From JAXMDC01 sp046349035 (GTDB lineage Bacteria > Pseudomonadota > Alphaproteobacteria > Rhizobiales > Kaistiaceae), in the NCBI GenBank assembly GCA_046349035.1, contig JAXMDC010000004.1:372001-436000 (forward strand): a DNA stretch of 64,000 nt, given 5' to 3'. The notes below the pieces were generated by a model that was not told the origin of the DNA, did not search any database, and worked only from the letters and a program-made list of their open reading frames with translations. Shown here piece after piece: positions 57,510 through 64,000 of this stretch. The position numbers and the translations under genes were made by a program. Each line of letters starts with the position of its first letter. Within the stretch, counting starts at the first letter, position 1.

Positions 57510-58661
57510 ATGAGAGCGCCCACGGCCCATCTGCTCATCGCTCTGGCGGCCTTTAGCGCGCCGATGGCCGCACCCGAATCGGCGGCGCAGACGGCGGGCC
57601 GATCGTGCGGTCCTCCGGGAACCTGGGTCACGCCTCAGGGCCGGCGCGTAATCCCTAGCCCGATCCCTTCAGTCGCCCCGCAATCGGTGGTTCTCCTCGG
57701 CGAGGCTCACGACTCGGCCGAGCAGCACCGCTGGCAGTTGCAGACCCTGGCGGCCCTCCACGCAGACCATCCCGATCTGGTGATCGGCTTCGAGGCCTTC
57801 CCGCGCAGCGCGCAGCCCGTATTGGATGACTGGGTCGCCGGCAAACTCAGCACCGACGCCTTTCTCTCCGCCACCGACTGGCGCCGCTACTGGGGCTATG
57901 ACTCCGCGCTCTACCAGCCACTGTTCGATTTCGCGCGCATGAACCGCGTTCCGATGGTTGCGCTGAATGTCGGCAATGATCTCATCGCGAAGATCAGTCG
58001 CGCCGGCCTCGCCGCCGTGCCCGAAGCGGAGCGCGAAGGCATCGATCTTCCGGCACCGCCCGAGACGGCCTACCGCGACGAACTCCAGCGGATCGGCCGC
58101 CAGCACAGCGGTGGGGGCGGCATTGAGGCGTTCATCGAGGCACAGACCTTCTGGGACCGCGCATTTGCCACCGCACTCGGCGCCGCCCGTAACCGGCTCG
58201 GATCGCCGCTCGTCGTTGGCGTCCTCGGAGCCGGACACGTCTCTCACGGCTACGGCGTGCCCCACCAACTCCGCGCGCTCGGCATCGAGACGGTCGTCGC
58301 ATGGATGACCTGGGACGCGGTCGACTCCTGCGATGAAATCCCGACTGACCTCGCCGACGCTCTCTTTGTCATCGACGAGCCACTCCAGCCGCCGGCTGTG
58401 CCGCCGCTGCGGCTCGGCGTGCGCTTGGAGACCGCCGAAAGCGGAGTGCGCGTGGTCACCGTCGCCGCGGGCAGTGTCGGCGCCGCCGCGGGCATCCTGC
58501 CGGGCGATATCCTCGAGAGCGCCGCTGGAAAGGCGCTTGGAACGCCCGACGATGTGGTCGCGACGATCGCCCGCCAGGCCCCGGGGACCTGGCTGCCGAT
58601 GGTTGCTCGGCGCCAGGGCGAGGCCATCGACCTGTTAGCGAAGTTTCCAGCCAATCCCTAG
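57510..58661 (+). CDS. ChaN family protein with C-terminal PDZ domain
   Basis: The ATG at 57510 gives 383 residues with a signal peptide (about 1-27). The main domain (about 45-270) is ChaN-like (DUF399), a haem-binding family seen in Campylobacter: VVLLGEAHDSAEQHRWQ, VIGFEAFPRSAQPVLDDW, LFDFARMNRVPMVALNV, LVVGVLGAGHVSHGYGVP. The C-terminal about 85 residues form a PDZ domain (VRVVTVAAGSVGAAAGILPGDIL). The pairing suggests haem or metal handling, or a protease-related role, at the envelope. It is last in the four-gene run. Confidence 0.78.
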   Translation: MRAPTAHLLIALAAFSAPMAAPESAAQTAGRSCGPPGTWVTPQGRRVIPSPIPSVAPQSVVLLGEAHDSAEQHRWQLQTLAALHADHPDLVIGFEAFPRSAQPVLDDWVAGKLSTDAFLSATDWRRYWGYDSALYQPLFDFARMNRVPMVALNVGNDLIAKISRAGLAAVPEAEREGIDLPAPPETAYRDELQRIGRQHSGGGGIEAFIEAQTFWDRAFATALGAARNRLGSPLVVGVLGAGHVSHGYGVPHQLRALGIETVVAWMTWDAVDSCDEIPTDLADALFVIDEPLQPPAVPPLRLGVRLETAESGVRVVTVAAGSVGAAAGILPGDILESAAGKALGTPDDVVATIARQAPGTWLPMVARRQGEAIDLLAKFPANP

Positions 58662-58751
58662 AGGTTGTCGGAGCCAAGCAAGGCTTCTTCAACGTCTGCC
58701 CGCTAATCAGTCGCCTTGACGACACCCGCCTCCTCACCGAGCCTGAGACCG

Positions 58752-58877
58752 ATGCGATCCCTCCTGTGGCGGGCTGCCGCCTTCGTGTTGCTGACCGCGG
58801 CGACTTCGACCGTTATGGCCCTGCCTTACGCCCCCTTCGAGACTTCACCGCCGCCGCTGGTCGCCGCGCTCCCTTAA
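58752..58877 (+). CDS. Possible 41-residue exported peptide
   Basis: An ATG frame encodes 41 residues: a basic N-terminus (MRSLLWR), a hydrophobic segment of about 16 residues, a signal-peptidase-like site (TVMA/LPY), then a short Pro-rich tail (YAPFETSPPPLVAALP). The layout is that of a small exported or membrane peptide. There is no strong Shine-Dalgarno sequence and no homologue known to me, so it may be chance. Confidence 0.3.
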   Translation: MRSLLWRAAAFVLLTAATSTVMALPYAPFETSPPPLVAALP

Positions 58878-58929
58878 AGGCGCGCCCTATCTGCGGTTGC
58901 GGGAACGCGCCGCACACCCCCTCCCCGAC

Positions 58930-58958
58930 TTGACGCCCCCGCCCGCTTGCCGTGTGAT
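58930..58958 (+). promoter_or_regulatory. Probable aapJ promoter
   Basis: TTGACG and TGTGAT are separated by 17 bases, about 70 bases before the aapJ ATG at 59027. Confidence 0.4.
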
Positions 58959-59026
58959 GGCCGAGCCTGACCACGGGTGTGCGGCGCCGCCACGGTTGGT
59001 CGCGCGTCTTTGGGGAGTACGTCGCA

Positions 59027-60040
59027 ATGAAGAAAACCCTTGTCGCTTCGCTCGCAGCCGGCGTCGTCCTGTTTGCCGCCGCAGCGTCTGCAGCCACCCT
59101 CGACGATGTGAAGAAGCGCGGCTTCCTGCAGTGCGGCGCCAATGTCGGCCTGCTCGGCTTTGCTCAGCCCGACAACGCCGGGAACTGGCGCGGCTACGAC
59201 GTGGATCATTGCCGCGCCATAGCCGCCGCGATCTTCAACGACCCCAACGCGGTGAAATTCACGCCGCTGACCGCGCCTCAGCGCTTCGTAGCGCTTCAGA
59301 ACGGCGAGATCGATGTCCTGATCCGCAACACCACCGCGACGATGTCGCGCGAAACGACACTGAATCTGCTGTTCGCGCCGATCAACTACTACGACGGCCA
59401 GGGCTTCATGGTGCGGAAGTCCCTGAAGGTCGCGTCGGCTCGCGAACTGAAGGGCGCAACGATCTGCGTTCAGGCCGGCACCACCACCGAACTCAACCTC
59501 GCCGACTGGGCCAAGGCGAACAGCATTACCTATACGCCGGCCGTCTTCCAGACGTCGGCGGAGGCGAACGCTGCCTACGAGGCCTCGCGCTGCGACGCCT
59601 ACACCACCGACTCCTCGGCGCTCTACGCAACGCGCCTCACGCTGAAGGCGCCCGACGATCACGTCGTCCTGCCGGAGATCATCTCCAAGGAGCCCTTCGC
59701 TGCCGCTGTCCGCCAGGGCGACGACAAGTGGTTCAATCTCGTGAAATGGGTCGAGAACGCGCTCGTCATCGCCGAGGAACTAGGGGTCACCTCCGCGAAC
59801 ATCGACCAGATGAAGTCATCGACCAGCCCGGACGTGAAGCGCCTCCTCGGGCTCGACGACAATTTCGGCCAGTCGCTCGGCCTCGCCAACGACTGGGCCT
59901 ACAACGCCGTCAAGCGCGTTGGCAATTTCGGTGAGATTTTCGACCGCAATCTCGGTGCCGGCTCGCAACTCAAGATCGACCGCGGCGTCAACAAGCTCTG
60001 GAACCGCGGCGGCATTCTTTATCCGGTCCCGATCCGCTGA
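59027..60040 (+). CDS. aapJ: General L-amino acid ABC transporter, substrate-binding protein
   Basis: The ATG at 59027 (GGGGAG upstream) gives 337 residues with a signal peptide ending at about 22 (AAASA/ATL). It is a SBP_bac_3 family protein of the broad-specificity AapJ type: VKKRGFLQCGANVGLLGFAQ, GYDVDHCRAIAAAIF, QNGEIDVLIRNTTATMSRE, YDGQGFMV, and C-terminal LWNRGGILYPVPIR. It leads the aapJQMP operon. Confidence 0.93.
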   Translation: MKKTLVASLAAGVVLFAAAASAATLDDVKKRGFLQCGANVGLLGFAQPDNAGNWRGYDVDHCRAIAAAIFNDPNAVKFTPLTAPQRFVALQNGEIDVLIRNTTATMSRETTLNLLFAPINYYDGQGFMVRKSLKVASARELKGATICVQAGTTTELNLADWAKANSITYTPAVFQTSAEANAAYEASRCDAYTTDSSALYATRLTLKAPDDHVVLPEIISKEPFAAAVRQGDDKWFNLVKWVENALVIAEELGVTSANIDQMKSSTSPDVKRLLGLDDNFGQSLGLANDWAYNAVKRVGNFGEIFDRNLGAGSQLKIDRGVNKLWNRGGILYPVPIR

Positions 60041-60079
60041 CCGGGGCGGAACGTCGGGCGGTCGCTAGGCGGGAGCGGA

Positions 60080-61243
60080 ATGGCTGCTGCGCCCCTCGCC
60101 GACAACCCCTCCCCGCCCCACGGCCGGCCGGCATCGAACCGCTATCGCTTCCTTGCCGGGACCGCGGCCGGACTGGCCGGCCTCGGCGCGACGGGTTGGC
60201 TTGTCTACCTTGCCGTCGACGATTTCCGTCAGTTCTTCGGTCGCCGCGCCGGCTTCGACGTCGCCGAATCTCTGATCCCATTCACCCGCGACGACACCAT
60301 CGGCCGCGCCTTCGTGGTCGGGATCCTGAACACGGTTCTGGTCGCAGTCATCGGCATTGTCCTGGCCACGCTCATCGGCATTGCGATCGCCATTGCCCGC
60401 CTGTCCGGTAACTGGCTGCTGGCCCGGCTGGCAACGGTCTACGTCGAAGCCCTGCGCAACATCCCCCTCCTTCTCTTCCTGCTGTTTTGGTACCGCGCGG
60501 TGCTATCCGTCTTGCCGCCTCCGCGCGCCGGCCTCGCGCTTCCCCTCGGGGCCAATCTCAGCAACCGCGGCCTGATTGTTCCAAGACCGATCTTTGGCGA
60601 CGGCTTTGAGGTCGTCCTTGCCGCGATCGTAGCCGCCGTCATTGCCACCGTGGGGGTCACGTTTTGGGCGAAGCGGCGGCGCATCGAAACCGGCGCCTAC
60701 TTCCCCGCCCTTGCGGTGAATGCCCTCCTGCTCGCGATCCTGCCGGCCGTCGCATTCGTCGCGAGCGGCACCTCGCTCACCTTCGACGTCCCCGTCCTCG
60801 AGGGCTTCAACTTCGTCGGCGGTGCGGCGCTCCGCCCGGAATTCGTGGCTTTGGTGGTCGGCCTCTCCGCCTATACTGCCTCGTTCATCGCCGAGATCGT
60901 GCGCGCCGGGGTCCTCGGCGTCGCCCCGGGCCAGAACGAAGCCGCCCTCGCCCTCGGCCTCCGCCGCAGCCAGGCGCTTCGCCATGTCGTGCTGCCGCAG
61001 GCCTTCCGGATCGTTCTCCCGCCGCTCGCCGGGCAGTACCTCAACCTCACCAAGAACTCGACCCTCGCTGTCGCCATCGGCTACCCCGACTTCGTGGCGA
61101 TCTTCACCGGATCGGTGATGCAGCGGACCAGCCAGGCCGTCGAGATCGTCGCCATCACCATGGGCTTCTACCTGCTTCTCAGCCTCCTCACCTCGGCGGC
61201 AATGAACTGGTTCAATCGCCGCGTCGCCCTGGTCGAGCGCTGA
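60080..61243 (+). CDS. aapQ: General L-amino acid ABC transporter, permease AapQ
   Basis: The 387-residue inner-membrane permease has about eight membrane helices and the conserved EAA loop (NEAALALG followed by VVLPQAFRIVLPPL). The long periplasmic insert between early helices and the length of about 390 match AapQ rather than short HisQ-type permeases. It pairs with AapM; the stops and starts overlap (TGATG at 61241-61245). Confidence 0.93.
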   Translation: MAAAPLADNPSPPHGRPASNRYRFLAGTAAGLAGLGATGWLVYLAVDDFRQFFGRRAGFDVAESLIPFTRDDTIGRAFVVGILNTVLVAVIGIVLATLIGIAIAIARLSGNWLLARLATVYVEALRNIPLLLFLLFWYRAVLSVLPPPRAGLALPLGANLSNRGLIVPRPIFGDGFEVVLAAIVAAVIATVGVTFWAKRRRIETGAYFPALAVNALLLAILPAVAFVASGTSLTFDVPVLEGFNFVGGAALRPEFVALVVGLSAYTASFIAEIVRAGVLGVAPGQNEAALALGLRRSQALRHVVLPQAFRIVLPPLAGQYLNLTKNSTLAVAIGYPDFVAIFTGSVMQRTSQAVEIVAITMGFYLLLSLLTSAAMNWFNRRVALVER

Positions 61244-62370
61244 TGGCCGCTGCTGGCGCCACAGCCAACACCCCCCTTCGCCGTCCCCACCGTTCGGTCG
61301 GACCGGTCGAGTGGGCGCGCGGCAACCTCTTCTCCTCCCCGTTCAACGCGGCGCTCACCGTGCTCGGCCTCGCGCTCCTCGCCTGGGCGCTGCCGCCGCT
61401 GTTCCGCTGGCTGGTCACTGACGCGGTATGGAGCGGGACCGACCGAAGCGCCTGCGCCGCCCCCGGCACCGGCGCCTGCTGGGCCTTCATCAAGGCCAAG
61501 TTCGGCCAGTTCGTCTACGGCCGCTACCCGCTCGATCAGCGCTGGCGCGTCGACTTGACCGGCGCACTTTTCGTTGCCGGCATTGTGCCAGTCGCTATTC
61601 CCAGCGTGCCCTTCAAGCGCGCCAACATCCTCTACCTGCTCGTCCTCTTCCCGGTTCTTGCCTTCGCCCTCCTTTACGGGGCGCCAGGGCTCGGACTGAC
61701 GATCGTCGAGACTGCCCTCTGGGGCGGCCTCCTCGTCACCCTGGTTGTCGCGCTGACCGGTATGGCGGTGTCTTTGCCGCTCGCCGTGATCCTCGCGCTC
61801 GGCCGGCGCTCGTCGTCCCCTCTCATCCGCATTCCGGCAACGGCGTTCATCGAATTGGTGCGCGGCGTTCCGCTCATCACCGTTCTTTACATGGCGAGCC
61901 TGATGCTGCCGCTCTTCATTCCCAACGGTCAGGCGATCGACAAGCTGCTGCGCGCCCTGGTCGGCGTCGCTTTGTTCGCCGGCGCCAACATCGCCGAGGT
62001 CGTCCGCGGCGGACTCCAGGCGGTGCCGCGCGGTCAGCTGGAAGGGGCCCTGTCGCTCGGCCTGACCCGCTGGCAGGCGACGCGCCTGGTGGTCCTGCCT
62101 CAGGCTCTCCGCACGGTCATTCCCGGCATCGTCAATTCCTACATCGCGCTCTTCAAGGACACGAGCCTCGTCCTCATCATCGGCCTCTTCGACCTCCTCG
62201 GCACGGTGCAGCTCAACTTCGCCGATGCTGAATGGGCGACCGCCAGCACGCCGGCAACCGGCTATGTCTTTGCCGCCGCCGTTTACTGGGTGTTCTGCTT
62301 CGGCCTCTCACGTTACTCGCAGGCGATGGAGCGACGCCTCGGCGCGTCGCGGCGCACGGAGGCCCGATGA
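61243..62370 (+). CDS. aapM: General L-amino acid ABC transporter, permease AapM
   Basis: The ATG at 61243 overlaps the aapQ stop and gives 375 residues; the longer frame from 60664 lies inside aapQ and is rejected. About eight membrane helices and the EAA loop (GALSLGLTRWQATRLVVLPQ) are visible. It forms the heterodimeric channel with AapQ. Its TGA overlaps the aapP ATG as ATGA. Confidence 0.93.
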   Translation: MAAAGATANTPLRRPHRSVGPVEWARGNLFSSPFNAALTVLGLALLAWALPPLFRWLVTDAVWSGTDRSACAAPGTGACWAFIKAKFGQFVYGRYPLDQRWRVDLTGALFVAGIVPVAIPSVPFKRANILYLLVLFPVLAFALLYGAPGLGLTIVETALWGGLLVTLVVALTGMAVSLPLAVILALGRRSSSPLIRIPATAFIELVRGVPLITVLYMASLMLPLFIPNGQAIDKLLRALVGVALFAGANIAEVVRGGLQAVPRGQLEGALSLGLTRWQATRLVVLPQALRTVIPGIVNSYIALFKDTSLVLIIGLFDLLGTVQLNFADAEWATASTPATGYVFAAAVYWVFCFGLSRYSQAMERRLGASRRTEAR

Positions 62371-63155
62371 GCACCGAGCTTGGCGAGAACGGCGGCGAAC
62401 GGCTCGCCCGCATTCCTCCCTCGGCCGTCGCCATCGAGATCGGCGGGCTGGAGAAGTGGTTCGGCAACGTCCCAGTCCTCCGCGGCATCGACCTCACGGT
62501 GATGGGTGGCGAGCGCATTGTCATCTGCGGCCCGTCGGGATCGGGCAAGTCGACCCTGCTCCGCTGCATCAATCGCCTCGAAGATCACCAAGCGGGTCGG
62601 ATTGTCGTCGAGGGCGTCGAATTGACCGGTGATCTGAAGCGCGTCGACGAAGTGCGCCGCGAGGTCGGCATGGTTTTCCAGCAGTTCAACCTCTTCCCGC
62701 ACCTGACTGTGCTGGAGAACTGCACGCTCGCGCCGATCTGGGTGCGCGGCATCGGCCGCCGCGACGCCGAAACCATCGCCATGCGCTTCCTTGAACGCGT
62801 GCGCATCCCCGAGCAGGCGGCCAAGTACCCCGGCCAACTCTCCGGCGGCCAGCAACAGCGCGTCGCGATCGCCCGCGCCCTTTGCATGACCCCGAAAATC
62901 ATGCTCTTCGACGAGCCGACATCGGCCCTCGACCCCGAGATGATCAAGGAGGTTCTCGACGTCATGGTCGACCTCGCCGAAGACGGCATGACCATGCTCG
63001 TGGTGACCCACGAAATGGGTTTTGCCCGCCAGGTGGCGAGCCGCATCGTCTTCATGGATCAGGGGCAGATCGTCGAGGTCGGCCCGCCGGAGACCTTCTT
63101 CACCAGCCCGCAGCACGAGAGAACCAAACAGTTCCTCAGCCAGGTTCTGCGCTGA
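62367..63155 (+). CDS. aapP: General L-amino acid ABC transporter, ATPase AapP
   Basis: The ATG at 62367 gives 262 residues; an upstream extension lies within aapM. Motifs: Walker A GPSGSGKST, Q-loop VFQQFNLFPH, signature LSGGQQQR, Walker B IMLFDEPTSALDPEM, switch His VVTHEMGFA. It powers the AapJQM transporter and closes the operon. Confidence 0.95.
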   Translation: MSTELGENGGERLARIPPSAVAIEIGGLEKWFGNVPVLRGIDLTVMGGERIVICGPSGSGKSTLLRCINRLEDHQAGRIVVEGVELTGDLKRVDEVRREVGMVFQQFNLFPHLTVLENCTLAPIWVRGIGRRDAETIAMRFLERVRIPEQAAKYPGQLSGGQQQRVAIARALCMTPKIMLFDEPTSALDPEMIKEVLDVMVDLAEDGMTMLVVTHEMGFARQVASRIVFMDQGQIVEVGPPETFFTSPQHERTKQFLSQVLR

Positions 63156-63183
63156 GGTTTCCACACTGCCGACCCGGCGCAGG

Positions 63184-63215
63184 TTGACACCCCCCCGACG
63201 TGTTATGATATAACA
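63184..63215 (+). promoter_or_regulatory. Zur-like operator and promoter of the zinc transporter operon
   Basis: The palindrome TGTTATGATATAACA (63201-63215; 6-bp arms, 3-base centre) resembles proteobacterial Zur boxes. A perfect TTGACA lies 11 bases upstream (63184-63189), so a repressor on the palindrome would cover the -10 region. The zinc-type ATPase gene starts 50 bases downstream. Confidence 0.65.
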
Positions 63216-63265
63216 TACGCATCGGAGCAACCGGCAACTCGGGGCCACGAGTCGAGGAAAAGTCG

Positions 63266-63988
63266 ATGAATCTTTCGCCGCCGGCGATCGCGCTTCGGAA
63301 TGTAGAGTTGGTCTATACGGACCGCGTCGCTGTCCATGGCCTGTCGGGAGATTTCACCCCAGGCTCTCTGACCGCAGTCATCGGCCCGAACGGCGGTGGC
63401 AAGTCGACTCTGCTCGCCGCGCTCGCCGGGCTGCTCCGCCCCTCGCGCGGCTCAATTGCCTTCGCCGGAGGCGATGCACCCGACATCGCCTACCTGCCGC
63501 AGGACGTGTCGCTCGACCGCGCATTCCCGATCTCGGTTACCGATCTCGTCGCCTTCGGGCTATGGCGCCGGACGCTCGGCCGAGCGGAGTCTGCGGCGGC
63601 GGTGAACGGCGCGATCGCTGCCGTTGGCCTCTCGGGCCTTGAGACTCGTTCGGTTGGAAGCCTTTCCGGCGGGCAGCTCCAGCGAGCCTTGCTCGCCCGC
63701 CTGCTCGTCCAGGACGCGCCTGTGGTTCTTCTCGACGAACCGCTTAGCTCAGTCGATCCTCAGACCGAGGAGACCGTCCTTCAGCTCATTGCCCGCTGGC
63801 ACGCCGACGGCAGGACAGTGATCGTCGCTCTGCATGATGTCGCGCATGTCAGCGATCTCTTCCCCACCACGTTGTTCCTCGACGGGGCACCGGTCGCTTG
63901 GGGCCCGACTGCCGACGTTCTCGCCGCCCACCCGCTCGCGCCCCCCACATCCGCCGCGGATCGGTTTCACCGACTCGCCGCCGCCTAA
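63266..63988 (+). CDS. Zinc/manganese-type ABC transporter ATPase (AztA/ZnuC-like)
   Basis: The 240-residue ATPase has Walker A GPNGGGKST, the IAYLPQDVSLDRAFPISVTDLVAFGLW segment characteristic of metal (zinc/manganese) ABC ATPases, signature LSGGQLQR, Walker B VVLLDEPLSSVD and switch His ALHDVAHV. The Zur-like palindrome upstream points to zinc. The next gene, probably the permease, starts with an ATG at 63993 and is cut by the window end. AztA and ZnuC cannot be told apart from this alone. Confidence 0.88.
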   Translation: MNLSPPAIALRNVELVYTDRVAVHGLSGDFTPGSLTAVIGPNGGGKSTLLAALAGLLRPSRGSIAFAGGDAPDIAYLPQDVSLDRAFPISVTDLVAFGLWRRTLGRAESAAAVNGAIAAVGLSGLETRSVGSLSGGQLQRALLARLLVQDAPVVLLDEPLSSVDPQTEETVLQLIARWHADGRTVIVALHDVAHVSDLFPTTLFLDGAPVAWGPTADVLAAHPLAPPTSAADRFHRLAAA

Positions 63989-64000
63989 GCCGATGGCCGC

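Larger units (their letters stand above)
58662..59026. other. Gap between the ChaN gene and aapJ
   Basis: This 365-base gap contains a possible 41-residue exported peptide gene (58752-58877) and a probable aapJ promoter (58930-58958), both listed. I see no RNA gene or clear terminator. Confidence 0.55.

Noticed and set aside
60664..61242. N-terminal extension of AapM to 568 residues
   Set aside because: It lies wholly inside aapQ; the ATG at 61243 gives the normal family length and a one-base TGATG overlap.

Overview
The window is a GC-rich stretch of chromosome from an alphaproteobacterium. This rests on several conserved blocks: the ffh-rpsP-rimM-trmD-rplS operon, the Suv3-like helicase / S4 protein / FdxA / CarD block, the lysC / ptsP / prfA-prmC / DUF4167 / clpB block next to ubiG, a four-gene Aap amino-acid transporter, and an rRNA operon ordered 16S-Ile-Ala-23S-5S-fMet whose 16S reads as alphaproteobacterial. 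I cannot place it at genus level. I see no transposase, integrase, phage gene or CRISPR array; it looks like core chromosome with lineage-specific secreted proteins scattered through it.

Layout. 1-3.4 kb: a cut-off MotA/TolQ/ExbB-like protein with a membrane partner, then an orphan substrate-binding protein and ABC ATPase without permease. 3.5-7.4 kb: leuD and leuC (minus) separated by a minimal zincin and a small secreted protein, then a phosphodiester glycosidase. 7.4-11 kb: ribosomal/SRP operon (minus). 11.3-17.1 kb: DUF3108 protein, Suv3-like helicase, S4 protein, FdxA and CarD (plus). 17.2-20.3 kb: M48 metalloprotease, thermonuclease and an unknown secreted protein (minus). 20.5-23.3 kb: secreted TPR-caspase, Tyr/Gly-rich secreted protein, tRNA-Arg. 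23.4-32 kb: maeB, an egtB-egtD ergothioneine pair, HerA-like ATPase, secreted protein, TrmH-type methyltransferase and MarC (plus).

32.1-37.8 kb is the complete rRNA operon on the minus strand, with a recognisable promoter and boxA. Its tRNA-Ile(GAT) is visibly degenerate, which is the strongest anomaly in the window. 38-49.4 kb holds an M23 peptidase (plus), then clpB, DUF4167, prmC, prfA, ptsP and lysC (minus). 49.7-51.3 kb: ubiG and a DUF1194 protein (plus), then a trypsin-like PDZ protease (minus).

52.6-58.7 kb is a same-strand run of four envelope-type genes: a Tat-signal PCMT-like methyltransferase, a large membrane protein with a spermidine-synthase-like domain, an alpha/beta-hydrolase-like exported protein and a ChaN-PDZ protein. 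This is the best candidate for an undescribed system here. 58.7-63.2 kb: a possible 41-residue exported peptide and the aapJQMP operon. The window ends in a zinc-type ABC ATPase gene behind a Zur-like palindrome, with the next gene starting 8 bases before the edge.
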